Of a DNA stretch of 64,000 nucleotides, positions 26,588-39,357 are shown one piece after another. The stretch spans positions 186,001 through 250,000 of the forward strand of contig JAIUCV010000653.1 of assembly GCA_026724425.1 (NCBI GenBank), written 5' to 3'. The notes under the pieces are model-generated. The model saw only the letters and a program-made list of their open reading frames with translations. It was not told the origin of the DNA and made no database searches. Source of the stretch: Erythrophleum ivorense. Lineage: Eukaryota > Streptophyta > Magnoliopsida > Fabales > Fabaceae. How positions within the stretch are numbered: the stretch's first letter is position 1; each line of letters begins with the position of its first letter. The position numbers and the translations under genes are program-made.

Positions 26588-26715
26588 TATTTTTCATGTA
26601 AAATAAAGTAATATATTCTAATTTGAGTTAATTTAATGCTAAATTTATATATAAAGAGAATATAATATATTATATATGTAATAGCTTAACGCCATAGATA
26701 TACATATATAGATAT

Positions 26716-26717
<2 letters not shown>

Positions 26718-26751
<34 letters not shown>
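26718..26751. repeat. (TA)n microsatellite
   Basis: A long uninterrupted TA run lies within the second AT-rich repeat copy. Confidence 0.85.
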
Positions 26752-26754
<3 letters not shown>

Positions 26755-28448
26755 CTAATATGTTTTGTAATGTATATAATAATATTAATAATACATATGT
26801 ATTAAAAAAAATTGAAGTACGAGAAAAGAGTGATAACGTAAGAGAAAGCAAGAGTGAGTGGTACAAAAGATAGAGAGGAAGCAGAAATAACGAGATGGAG
26901 AGAGACGTGAGATATAGAAAGATTGTGAGATATTGAGACATGAAAGAGGAAGAAGGATAAAACAAAAAGAAAGGGAGAAGATGAGGACTTGAAAAGAATC
27001 AAGGTAAGAATATAATTTTGTTTAAGTATGTAAAATTAGTTTATATTCTTATTATATTTTTTTTATATTCTTTATCTTTCTTTTTCTTTGTGGTCTTAAA
27101 ATTTGAGAAAAATTATAAATTTAAATTTAAGCTGAGACTTTTTATAATTATAATTATATTAAAAATGATTTAAGATTTTATTATGAAATGAGAATAACTT
27201 AAAAATTTATCATCATATTTTTATTATATTTAATTTAAAAATTATTATAATTATTAGTGTATTTAATTTATGAGTTTTTAGTTGTTTTTATAAATTTTTT
27301 TGGAACATTATAAATTTAATTCATGTGATATATTATTTAATTTTTGGGTAAAGATATATTTTAAATCTTATGTGTAAGTGATTAAAAAAAATTATTTCTA
27401 CCTATGGATAGCTAAAATATTGAAATATATATGGATGTTTGAATCCCAAATAATTCTCATGCATAGATGATTTTAGCATTTAGAATATTTTGATATGGAC
27501 ATGACATGAATTTAATTAAGACACAAAAAATATTAAAAGACATGAAAAATAAAAAATGTTCTATTAGAATTTATATAAACATTTAATGATTTTCTAGACT
27601 AACTTTAAGAGTATGTATAATAATATTTTGTGAATTATCTATTTATAATATATCCTTTTATTTATTGATGGTAATTTATACTCTTATTAACTACTTATTC
27701 TTTATGTTATAGGAAATAATTGGTGCTTATTATAATATATGACTTAGGTAATTTGAAATGTGAAAATTTAGTAAAATAACAATACATGTGGTTATATCTT
27801 ATGTATTTGAATGTTTGTTGTGTAATAAATACTTGTTTATATACTATACTTGAAATAAGTTTTTACAGGTAAAGAAGAATTTTTGGAGAAAATGAGAGGT
27901 TAAAACATAATTAAGATAAAAATTCATAATTTTTATTAAGGGCAAAAAATATATAATTTTTCAAAAATTAAAAATGTGATTTTTTTTATTAAAGAACCAC
28001 AAGGTTTAAGAGAAATTATAGATTTGGACCATGTAATTTAAACAAAAAAGGATAAAAGAAAAAGATAATAACTTTTTTAAGGTATTGAAAATATAAATTA
28101 AAATTACTAATATAAAATTTTTTATGAACATAATTATTTTGAAGAATTAAGAGAATTAAAATACTTTCATAAAGTATAATATTCTAATTTGAGTTAATTT
28201 ACTGTTAATCTAATATATAAAAAGAATGTAATATATATGTAATCGCTTAACACCATATATATATATACATATATATATAAGTTATATATGCTTTTTGGGT
28301 TGACTTTTTTGTGAAAGGTGTCATGTTCCCAAGTAAGGAGAGTAGCTCGATATTTTATTTATCATAAACCCCTAAGGTTCTATTATAAAAAGTCACTTGA
28401 AACATAATTCATCGAATATGTCATATCCTTATCTTTTGGCTGCTAATT

Positions 28449-29107
28449 TCACATATACTTTGCCTCAAAGTTAGTAATTATTGCAAATCTCGAGCTGGTG
28501 GAGAGATGAGCCCAAGAATCATGGGATTTGCTATTGAGAGGATTAAATTGGTCATTCTCCTTAATCTTTGATAATCTCTTTATTGATCTATTAAATCTTG
28601 ACACTTTTCGGGTTAACATCCAAGGGCTATAAATTTCATTCATCAAATACTTAGGGCAACTATGTTAATTGTCATAACTTGCTACTATACTCCATGCATA
28701 TCTTCTTCCTTTTCTAGATCACAACCACTTGAAGAAGGTATGACAAGGCATGTATCTTTGTTGTGACCGTAGATACTATAGTGAAAACATATGAGGTTCA
28801 AATCTTTATTCTCCATGGTAAAGACTGAATTGCAAATAATACATTTTGAAATCAATTTTTTCCAAGGATTGACTTCCACACTTGTTCAGGCAAACTCGCT
28901 TCTCTTTATCTTTGAATCATTGCCTAAATGGATAGAGAAAGTATTTCCATCCACCTTGAGAGTCTTGCCAATCCTATTCCTCAGCCTCCAATGAAAGTGG
29001 CAATTGTAGGATTGGATGAGGAGGTTTGGTATCCTTACCCATGTGGCAAGTTTGCTAATGTTATTGTATTTATTTTTCATATGAATGAAGATAGAATAAT
29101 TTATCAT
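28449..29107 (-). pseudogene. LINE ORF1 remnant (DUF4283-like domain plus CCHC zinc knuckle)
   Basis: Reading the minus strand from 29107, the first frame has WVRIPNLLIQSYN and RLRNRIGKTLKVDGNTF, typical of the DUF4283 domain in plant LINE ORF1. After a frame change it continues with CFHYSIYGHNKDTC, a CX2CX4HX4C-like knuckle with one Cys lost. A further frame has SPWMLTRK and later SRFAIITN, matching the usual ORF1 tail after the knuckle. Same strand and order as the ORF2 at 17100-23420 suggest it is the 5' part of that same element, pushed apart by the repeated block. It is broken by shifts and stops. Confidence 0.75.
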
Positions 29108-29152
29108 TTTTTAAAAATTACATGTATAATAATTTATTTAACCTTAAAATAG

Positions 29153-32100
29153 TACATTTAAAAATTCAAAAGCTAAATAACAAAATTGGATATTCTGTAG
29201 TTATACAATCATACAATTAAAAAAAGTGTGACACAAAAAGATGAAATATATATATATGTGTGACATTCACTTATTCTTTTTTTTGTCTCTTTCTCTCATT
29301 AACTATACTATATGTAATTAATTTATGACTACAAAGAATTCAAACTCACAAATATCATCTTACCAAGCATTTGTATATCACATTGACGTTAAAATGTTAG
29401 ATATCACGAATATATTATTCTAAATGTAGATATTATGGATACCTTCGAATCCTATACAATAATACCATATACCAAAGTATACAAGATGGTATGATATCTG
29501 AGGTCATAATGTACTAAACACCTCCTTATATTTATAATAATAATAAAAAGACAAAAAGAAACTATAATTAGGTTATTTGCATTATCAATTTTTTAAAAAT
29601 GAATAATAAAAGGAATTTGGAATTTTCTATTAACTTTAAATAAAAAGCCATTAGAATGATATTTTGATTAGTGTTTATTATCACCCATGTGAAGTTAGAA
29701 GTATAACATCTTTGACAACGCGCTGAGCAAAACTTGATAATTCACATTTTAAGATTATGTTCACCTTAACGATTATATAGTTCAAACCCATAAATATACA
29801 TCTAGCCATACTAACTAGTTCGCCTTAAGTCAATATTCACAACATTTAGAACTTTGGATCCATTTAGTATTATTTGTATAAAGAAATTTTTTTTATATAA
29901 TTCTTGTATAATATTAATTATACTTCTATAATCATTATTCAATAGTATTTTATCACTTTTTTATTACTTTTTTAAAGTATGAATATAAAAATTATTTTTA
30001 TCCTCAACAAATTTGCTCTATCTTTATTTTGGGTAAGAAATGAAAATAGGAATTGAACACTTAATATAATACACACATTAATTTTATTGGTTTCATATGA
30101 ACTACTAACTTATTAACTTGCATAAATTTTGCTTCGTGAATAAGAATTAAAAAAAGAAAATCCTTCTGCTACCTTCCTCTCTGGCTGTTCATTTTTCAAA
30201 TTACTCTCAAATTTGGATCTGACCCCAAAAGATACAAACAATTCCATCACTTGAATTAACGGACAGCCGAAAGGGAATCAATTCATTTATTGGGTCATTT
30301 AAAAGTCAAAATCCTTTAGAAGGGGAAAAAATAAAAATTCGTGGGTCATCAAAATTCAGCAAAGATATTTATGTGTTATAGCTCTACGGGCGAAAATGTA
30401 AAGAAAAATTACATATAAGAATCTTAAATTAAAATTTTTTATATTAAAAAATATTAAATATTAAAATTATTTTTAAAAAGTTAAAAATTTTAATTTAAAG
30501 TCTTAAATTATAATATTTTTAACACAATTTAATCTTTTTGTTGTTAAATCATCTGAAATAATTTAAAAAGTTTAATATAATTTTTTTTTTAATTTGAGAT
30601 TTTTAATCATAATTTATTCAAATTTCAAATCTCTAATCATATGTCGGCTCGCAGCTTTTACCCTTTAGCCGTTGCTTTTCTGTCTTTGCTATCTTTTTTC
30701 GTATAATCAATAATTGTAAAAATATATTTTGTTTCTTCTCTATTACATGATAGGGCCAATGTATACTATTCACACGTGATAACTGACAACAAAAGGGCAA
30801 AGCCTTCCAACACAGTTCTTAAAAGAGTAGGGGTGTGAGGGTGACGCAAGTTGCCAGGATTGATGGCTCCATGTTTAGTTAAGAAGTCGCCCACTAATTT
30901 TGTTCACGAAGGTTTTTTTAACTAAAACTATTTTCCAAAAAATATAATTAGGAGTTTTTGAAATTTTATCCAAATGTAAATTTGGTGATTCATATTTAAT
31001 ACACACACTTTAATAACGTCTTGATGAATGTGGATATCGACCACTAACCTTGGGTTTCCAATTAGGGATTAAGACTACACTACAAAAGTTAGGTCAAGCA
31101 ATAGTTTATTTTGATACTTAGCCTGATTTTTATCAAGCTTAAAAAATAAAGCTTTGTGCGCGGGTCAAGCTAATACCTAGGTTGGTGGGATTTTTTTAAA
31201 AATTAGATTTTGATAAAAATTATAAAATAATCTTAAAAAAATTCATATAAATTTTTTAAAATTATATTTTACTTTTAAAAAAATTAAAATTGTTATATAA
31301 GTTTATATAAATTTTTTTAAAATTATAAAACCAAATCAGTTCAGACCAATATAACCAATAGTGCTGCCTTAATACTTTACTTGCTCCTATTTTATTTTGT
31401 TTTTTTAAACTTGATATAACTTAACATGATATAATTGAGTCAAATCAAACTTATTAAGTGATACCTCAAATATACACCCTTATTGAGAATTTGAAGTTTA
31501 TATGGATATAAATGAATTAGCTTTTGAATTTATAAAATATTATTTGTATACTCAATGAATTTTAAGTTATGCGATTTAAATTTAAATTTAAATTTAATTG
31601 ACTCTATAATTATAGAAAAAATAATACAATTAATATTATTGTTTGATTTAATATTCCTTGACAGATTTTTTTACTACATGGTTAAATAATAATCGGTTCA
31701 TGTACCCGCTATGATGTTGTTTATATGTAAATATGAGCATGGATGTTAATAGCTCTCATTCTAATGATACTTGTTGGAAGGGAATTTTCTCATCAAGTGT
31801 GTAAGATTAGTTTTTGTATTAAGTAGTTTTTAAATCGAGTGAACATGTTCATACTATAATTAGGGAAGATTATAGAGACAACAATCAAGTGAGTGGCCAA
31901 ATGGTACTAATCATGTCGGACCATAAAATATTTTATCGACAAACAATAAGTCGGCTAACCCTAAAGAGAGAGACCATTCACATATTAATTTTGTAGAAAA
32001 TAAATATATTAATTAGCCTTCACTTAAAGCAGCCGAAATAGAAAGTTAAATAATTAAAGGCGTGCTACACTATATATTTACATTTTTTAAAAAAAGTAAA

Positions 32101-33371
32101 TGTAAAATGTTGTGATAATCCATGAATCAAAAGAATAATAGATGGGTACGCATGCTGTACCTATCCAATGTGACATATCCCAACTTTGAAAACAAGATCA
32201 GGTTCAAATGATTTTGATTAAAAATTTAAGATTAATTTAATGATAAATACTCACTGACCTAATCATGCTCTTCCTTCACTAATGGCCCATGGAAAATAAT
32301 AACGCGCGAGAAACGCCCAGACCGAACCCGTCACATGAGATATAAGATCGTACTCATAATTGAGATCACAGAACGCAAAACATGCTTCTCTTTTAGCTTT
32401 TGTCAATTTCTTCTGAGAAACAATGATTTGATTCAAGATGTGACACTGGATCGGGATATCCTGCACATTACATTTTTATGATGGGATTTAGATCGTCCAA
32501 ACAATATTTAAATAGTTTAAATTTTATATTATATATATTTTTATTTAAATTATTATTTTTATAAAAATATGTAATTAAAAGATTATTTTAATTATATATT
32601 TTAAATTTTTTAAAATTAAAAAACATATCAAAATTTTAAAAAAATAAAATAAAATCTGAATTATTTAAATTTGATGTAGACAATCTAAATCAGATGTGTA
32701 GATCTGCAAGGTCCGCTTCCCCCCTCCGGTCCTAACATGATTTTTCTTTTTTAATGGTCCCAACAGGTGTACTGGGAAATAAAAAGGATTTCTTTCACCA
32801 ATTTAGAAAGAAATTTTTGAAGGAAGATTAACAGTTTTTCTGTGCTCCATTCTTAGAATTTGTTTGTCGAGAAATAGACGGGAGAAAACTTAATTGTAAT
32901 TTATGTTTTATTATTAGATTTTCTTTATCAAAATATGACAAGACTCAACATCATATAATTGATTTTTTTAAATTATGTTATATTTTTATTAAAGACTATC
33001 GTAACAAATACCTAAAAATTTTATTTTAATCCAAATAAATAAAATTTTTTTAAAAAGGAAAAGATTTCCTTGCATGAAATTGTAAAGAAAAAATATTATA
33101 TGTAATTATTTATATTTTTGCCATCAGATTTATTAACTAAAATATGATAAATATATAATTTTTTAATAATAATATGATAAATATGTAATTTTTGTTGACA
33201 AGTGTGTGATTATCTAATTATACCATGTATTTATAACATTATTATTAGAAAAGCATATACTTATCATATTTTTATTAAGAAATTTGATAATAATAATATA
33301 AAAATCGTATTTAAGTTTAATAAAATTATAAATGTCAAGAAATAAAAATTGGAAAAGAAGAGAACAAAAGT
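29153..33371. other. Gene-free AT-rich stretch
   Basis: I find no supported gene. The short open frame at 32263-32466 (-) sits in a slightly less AT-rich patch but matches no family I know. Several stretches are self-complementary and AT-rich (30400-30620, 31200-31330, 32510-32700) and may be decayed MITEs. Confidence 0.5.
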
Positions 33372-33683
33372 AAATTGTTTGAAATTGTTTTTGTTTTAAT
33401 GTTTTCAAAACATATGTTTTCAAGAATAAGTTTTTGAGAACAAAAAAATTAAAAAATCTGTTTGAATCATTATTTTAAAAAATAATTATTTTTTATTTTT
33501 TACTTGATTCTGTAGAATAAAAATTACAAAACACTTAAAAAGTGTTCTGAGTATTTTGTTTTTGAAAATAAAATTTTATTTTTTTGTTTTACAAAACACT
33601 TCATTAAAAACACATTATTAAACATGTTTTTTTGTTTTTGAAAACAAAAAAATTGTTTTGCAGAATCAAATCAAACAAGCTGC
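33372..33683. mobile_element. Second MITE copy, same family as 24422-24741, inverted
   Basis: The left part (TTGTTTGAAATTGTTTTTGT) matches the reverse complement of the right end of the copy at 24422-24741, and matching continues through ACAAAACACTTAAAAAGTGTT to the right end near CAAATCAAACAAGC. The outer GGGYCTG bases are lost, so the terminal repeats are eroded. Confidence 0.65.
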
Positions 33684-34332
33684 TTCGGATGGTTTGCTTC
33701 CGGATTTCAAGCTCATTTTAGTTGAAGCAGAACACAAATCAACTCAATGTTATTAGCTCATAGACTTTCTCTAATTCGGGTTGGGCCTGTGTAACGTTTT
33801 TACGATAGAATCTGTCCATCATGTTTACGCATGGATTCAAATTCCACATATGGTGCCTAAAACTTTGGATCCATTTTAATTTAGAGAAATATATCCTCGC
33901 CCTAAAGTTAGCATAAAGGGATTTACCTTTTTAGGTTTTATGATCCAATACATTTAAAGAAAGAGAAAATAAGTCACACCTTCATCCAAACCCACGACCA
34001 AAAACCATGTCTACGCAGAGTCTAATACTCACGTAACTAGCAGAAGTTAAACTGGCAAATAAATTAGCAGTGGAAAATTTTCATGTTGCCCAGATAAAGA
34101 TTAGTACAGAATGAATATTTTTTAGTTCTTCTTAGGTTGATGGAGAAGCATTCAGAGGTATTTGTAATACCTGCTGCAGATACAGTCAATTTGTGAAGCG
34201 ATCATAATAAGGAATTTCAAAGCTCAAGCCAGGGAATCGTCCAATAATTAACCTCTTTATTAAAGTAAGCAAAATCTTATCCTACATACAAGACTGCCAA
34301 AGCTGAGCATTTGTTAGAGTAGCATTAGGATT
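33684..34332. other. 3' flank of the F-box gene
   Basis: No coding frame is seen. The part nearest 34332 should be the 3' untranslated region of the minus-strand F-box gene. Confidence 0.45.
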
Positions 34333-35454
34333 TCACAAAACGCAGTACCAGAATGTCATAAAAGCAGCAATGCCACTTAAAATACATAGTTTATCCAATC
34401 TACTCTCGTTTCTCATCTTCTCCTCTCTTAACGCATTCTGCACTTTTGAATACATATGACAAGACTCAAGTACTTCACTATAATTTTTGCTCCTTCTGCA
34501 GCTAAGAGCTTCCTTAAGAATAAGCAAGCTGTTTCTTCCATTAACATGAGCTCCTTCCATGTCTTCTAACTGCATGCTCAGCTCTGTTAATCTAAGTGTT
34601 GTTTGGGCTCCCTCCTCTTCACTGTGAACCATTCTGAACTTCATAATAAGGATGCATTCCACTACTTGACAAGGAAGAATGTCCTTGGCAGGAAGAACAG
34701 ATCCAAAGCGTATGACAAAATCCTTATCTGTCGGCCAATGTCTTTGACCACCAAGAGGACTCCAGCTAGCAAGATTAGCAGCTTGCTTCATTTTTCTGTT
34801 TACAATTATCCAACTAAGCTGAAGCCCCTCATGAAGCTCCCGCCATAGCTTCCCATCTTTCCTCTCTCTTTCCATGGATGTAATTGGTGGTAGACCATCA
34901 GACACAGAAAGGGTAACCACTCCATCATTGTTATCATCTCTATCTGCATAAGTGAGAAGATCAATCCGGAAAGGGCAGTTGTAAAACCAACCATTGAAGC
35001 CATTTGCATTTGGAATTCCCCATAATACTTTGGAGCAGATTGGTTTCTCTTTATACCTGATATCTACAATAGAAACAAAATCTGATGGAGAGATACTATC
35101 AGATTCGTTCATATCTCCATAATATTCAGCCTCAGTCCAGTCTTCAGGGTATTCGAGATAGCAATTTGGTTGATACTCCACAACCTCCTTGTTTACAATG
35201 AGTGGAAAACAATCTGCATAGAATTTTCTGAACCCACCAATAGAAGATATTAAACTTCTGACATCCTCCCTATTGGTTGAAGGCCACATGGATGAACATA
35301 CATTTTCCCATAAACTCTCTTCTTTTGAAATGGAACAGAATGCCGCACAGGTACATGCAGCACTAGCCAAAGTTGGACCATCAAGACGCCGTAATATGTC
35401 ATAGAAGAGATCACTTGTTAATGAGGCAATACTCTCAACTGGTGCAACTGACAT
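34333..35454 (-). CDS. F-box protein (At2g27310-like), substrate adaptor of SCF ubiquitin ligase
   Basis: Intronless coding region of 373 aa. The F-box lies at residues about 11-53 (LTSDLFYDILRRLDGPTLASA, then CAAFCSISKEESLWENVC), predicted to bind SKP1/ASK in an SCF ligase. The central region (SSMWPSTNREDVRSLISSIG, then GFRKFYADCFPLI) matches the plant F-box group typified by Arabidopsis At2g27310 and At2g36090. No LRR or Kelch repeats are seen. The C-terminus is a hydrophobic stretch (LCILSGIAAFMTFWYCVL) after a charged helix, which may be a tail anchor. A good acceptor (TTTGACAG at about 35471-35478, minus strand) lies just before the start codon, so the 5' UTR probably has an intron. Possible first-exon donor: GTAAGA near 37235. 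The target substrate is unknown. Confidence 0.88.
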   Translation of the reverse strand: MSVAPVESIASLTSDLFYDILRRLDGPTLASAACTCAAFCSISKEESLWENVCSSMWPSTNREDVRSLISSIGGFRKFYADCFPLIVNKEVVEYQPNCYLEYPEDWTEAEYYGDMNESDSISPSDFVSIVDIRYKEKPICSKVLWGIPNANGFNGWFYNCPFRIDLLTYADRDDNNDGVVTLSVSDGLPPITSMERERKDGKLWRELHEGLQLSWIIVNRKMKQAANLASWSPLGGQRHWPTDKDFVIRFGSVLPAKDILPCQVVECILIMKFRMVHSEEEGAQTTLRLTELSMQLEDMEGAHVNGRNSLLILKEALSCRRSKNYSEVLESCHMYSKVQNALREEKMRNESRLDKLCILSGIAAFMTFWYCVL

Positions 35455-35469
35455 AGCGATAATTCTTTG

Positions 35470-37300
35470 GCTGTCAAAGGAAAAAAAAATTTAAGATTAA
35501 CAGAAGAGAAGCTTCTTCTGACAAAAATAAAAGAAAAATAAAAATATTTTTTAGAAGGGATTTTTTCTTTGCATGCAATTTTTTTCCAAACATGGCCAGC
35601 AAATAGTATAACAAGAAAATAGTAACGACTTCACTCGGTGCCCTCCAGGACTATCTCGACTCAAATTATCTGTACCACCAAAACACACAGTTTTTTAATC
35701 TAAAATTTGATATGGTAACAACAATGTGAACCTATTAAGTTACGCTTCTGAACTACACAATACTCAATTATATATGAGTGGAACACTTATAAAATGCAGA
35801 TTTTGTATGTAAAGTGTAAACTGTCCGACATCATCGCAACAGCATAAGCATGACCAAATACTATATCCCCATATTGGTTACCTCAAGTTTATAGGATATT
35901 TAAAGAAATCTCATAGGCAGCTACAAGATTTCAACCTCGTGGCTACTGTTTTTTTCTCCCCTTTTCTTTTTCTTTCCAGCTCTCCCATGTTATATGTGAG
36001 AGGAACGTTTGGGCCAGAGGTCTTTCAGGAAAAGCGGCAGATTGGAAATATTTTGATGGTGCCAAAACCCTACTAGTTTTTTTTGTTTTCTACGATGATG
36101 GTGATGTTGTGGCTGTATTGACAGTTGATAGTTTCAGAAACTCATGCCTATTTACATAAAAAAGCAAAATACAATGAAAAGAATGTCTGCTTTGTGACTG
36201 TTCTTAAACAGCTTAGGTCTGAGAAAGCATTTTTTTTCCTTTTTGGCTAAGGATTAAGTGATTATCAGGACAAATTTAGCACCTAAAAGACTTACTGACA
36301 TTCAACATAAGCAATTAATGATTCTTTTTTTTTGGTAGATAGCAATTAATGATTCTATCTTCTCTGTAAGTGTATGGAAAAGAAGCTTTATCGTTATTTT
36401 ACATTAGAAATCACATACATCATAGGCAAGAGGAAGCTTTCATCTATTAGTAGCAACCAGCAATCGTTAATGAATTTGAATATCCCAAAAATAGATTTTA
36501 TAGGGCATGAGTGTTTAAGTAACCAAAAATTTGTAATTTCGGTCTAAATAGCGGATAGAATACGCTTGTGGCAAATCCATATTACAAATATAAATATGCT
36601 TAGACACCTTATCATTCAGGCATGCGGATTTCCCAGAAGACCCATATTTAGAACTCATCCTTATATTATGCCCACTACAACACAATCAACAATTCCAAAT
36701 CCTAACCAACACCAGGGAGAGGGCATACTCAAATGGCAGCAGAAGCATCTAACAAGTATACAAGTCAATTATTAATGCTAACACTTCACATAAATAGTTC
36801 AGATTTCAGAAGTAAATTTACAATTGACTTGTAAGGAGTCAAATGATTATAGCAGAATGCAAATCCTTCACCGCAAAATTTACAATCTGCACAACGAAGG
36901 ATAAAAGGACACAATAAACAACATAAGAAATGCCGCGCATACATGCAAATTGAACAGATATTTTGTCAAATTCAGTATCACGAGTTCATAATAACAGAGG
37001 CAAGGCCACAAATTCAGCAGAAAGCGAGAGAGGGAAGTCATCACCTCAAATATTAGACGTGAGAAACGATCAACACCATGAACAAGCTGAAACAGAGGAT
37101 GCAGAACGCGAACAACAAAGGAAGCAAGTGAGAGATGAAGCAAACCCAGATGGGAAATTAGGATTTCCGCCGACAAAGATTGTAAAAAATGGATTTATGC
37201 TATGGGTCACAATCCGTTGGTATTTGGAAGCAAGGTCTTACTTTCTGTCTCTGACACGCTCAAACCCTTTGGCATGAGACTTCGGGATCTGAGGTCAGCG
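35470..37300 (-). other. Probable 5' UTR intron and promoter region of the F-box gene
   Basis: No coding sequence is supported. An acceptor at about 35471 and a consensus donor (AGAAA then GTAAGA) near 37235 on the minus strand suggest a non-coding first exon at about 37235-37300. The open frames at 36880-37277 on either strand look like chance. Confidence 0.4.
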
Positions 37301-37827
37301 ATTTCCTACCGCGCTCTGACTTGATACTGTGCAATTATTATAATAAAATGGTTAAAAGGCTGAAGTTAAAATCTTTTGTAAATTATCTAAGAATTTTAAA
37401 AGCATTTTCATTTTCTTTGGTGTAGTAATTGATCCAAAATTTATTGTCAAGACGATAATCACAATTTGTGAATTTCTTATTCATAAAATCAAGTATATTT
37501 TAGTAGTCTCTAGAGAGTTCAACAGATAGAATATGTTCAAATTTCCTTTCTAATCTTGATCTAAAATAGTAAATAATTTCGAAATGATTTAAAAATAAAA
37601 TTTATGAAATGAACCAATAATAATACAATGAATATAAAGCCTTGTGTTGTCTAAGAGTCATCCGGGCCAGAGTGTGAAACCAGCAAAAGATCGATCAGTA
37701 TGCCAATGGATTAATGGAGTCTAACGAGGAAGGTGGCAACTCCCAATTGCTATTGTGCTGTCCTTTGCTATACTTGTGATTTTATTTATGACCAACCAAA
37801 ATCCCCTTTTCTTCATCATTTGCAGTC

Positions 37828-37863
<36 letters not shown>

Positions 37864-39357
37864 TCGTTGGCACAAAGATAATGAGATCCCACCGACAACA
37901 CAATGTAGCATGACAGTGAATAAGTGTTTCAACTAATTTGCATGTACATCAATTCATATTAAAGACAGTATCTCCAAGTTGAAATTAAAAAAAAAAATTT
38001 AATGAAACATTTTTCAAAATTTTAGAATAAAATAAAATATTATATGTTTAATTAATTTTAATGATAAAAAGTTGCATAATTTTTATTGTCAGGATAATAT
38101 TTGACTTAAAAAGTTACAAAATTTTAATTACGATAATAATATTTGAAATAATTTGAATGAAAATGTTTAATTGCATAATTTTAATATGAAATTAACTATG
38201 TGTGTCATTAAATTTCAAGGTAATAATATAGTTAATATCATACACCTAGAAAGAATGATTTAAGTAAGATTAAATTTATCAATTGAAACATATTCGTGGA
38301 AAATAAAAACAAAAATCTAATCTATTGTAAGGATTTTTTAAAAAAATTTAATGTAAAAGTTTAGCGAAATTCAAAATAAGAACAGATATAAAAAGTAAAA
38401 ATATGTATGAAGGCCAAATTCTTCCTTCTACACTCACTTCCTCTTTTGTCTTTTTTCAATTTAAATTTTATAATAAAAAAATTTTAAAAATCTGGAGTTA
38501 CTTATTTTCATAGGTAATAATTTTTACTTTATAATGTCACAATCCCGAACTTTTATCACGAGGAATGGCACATTTGCTAAGCCAATGCTTGGGAATTAGG
38601 GAGATTGATAGTAGCACTACCAATATCCCATCATCACTCGGAACTTTTTGTGAAATGTACCATAATTTGGAACACGACTGTTCAAGAGCAATATATATAT
38701 ATATAGATTTGCAGGTTACCAAATTGGAGTATAAAAATGTTGAGAATATGACATGTAGGGTCTACTCAGAGCCCAAGTGGCTAAATTCCATGCCATCCGC
38801 CAACCAGCCCACACAATTGTTCCTATATCTGTCGGCCCCGATTCCTCATCTCAAGTTGAGGGCATTAAACACTGGAAAAAAATAATAAAAATAATTGGAG
38901 GGGTAGATCGTAAGAGATATTGAGCATTGCCATCTTCTTAATTTCATGCACATGCCTTTGTCCATTATTTAATGAAGCCTACGTTGCATGTCTGGGATGG
39001 GTTATTGAGCTCTTCCAAATTCATATAATATTTATACTTGTGTTCGAATTATTATAAACTTTAATTTTATTGGGAGTAACATTAATCGCATCAGATTCAC
39101 GACTGGAAGCAGAAGCAGGAAAAACTGATTCCCAATTCTCCCCATGATCCATTCTCAAATGATTTCTGATTTTGAAACTTCATTATGAGAGGAGAAGAAA
39201 ATTTCTAGACAAACAACGGGTTGGAGAAAGGAGACATCCATTTCAGTTCTGACTCTTGAATTTCCACGGGATAGAAAACAGGGAAAATTAAAATTGATAA
39301 TCTTAGGCATCATATTTAAGGCCGACCGGAAAAAACGTTTCTAACCATAATTAAAAA
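37301..39357. other. Gene-free spacer between F-box and OEP7-type genes
   Basis: It contains a (TTA)n run at about 37829-37863, AT-rich low-complexity DNA and a short (AT)n near 38690. The frame at 38565-38885 matches nothing I recognise. Confidence 0.5.
37829..37863. repeat. (TTA)n microsatellite
   Basis: About 11 to 12 uninterrupted TTA/ATT trinucleotides. Confidence 0.85.

Larger units (their letters stand above)
23600..28290. repeat. AT-rich block of three tandem, diverged copies (possible LTR remnants)
   Basis: A copy from about 23636 to 25897 is followed by a second from about 25898 to 27870 and a third, partial one at about 27880-28285 that starts internally. Shared landmarks are GGAACAATATGAGATTTTTT (23684 and 25947), a GAGA-rich segment (24960-25140; 26820-27000), GATATGGACATGACATGAAT (25634; 27491) and GAATTATCTATTTATAAT (25777; 27631). 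The first copy opens with ACATCCTAAAATTAGG, resembling the start of some plant LTRs. No coding sequence is seen. It separates likely ORF1 and ORF2 parts of the LINE. Whether it is LTR-derived is inference. Confidence 0.6.

Noticed and set aside
32263..32466. 67-codon frame with mixed composition on the minus strand
   Set aside because: Slightly less AT-rich than its surroundings, but no homology or gene context that I can recognise.
36963..37277. 104-codon frame on the plus strand upstream of the F-box gene
   Set aside because: It overlaps the probable non-coding first exon of the F-box transcript, has low-complexity Glu/Arg composition and no recognisable homology.
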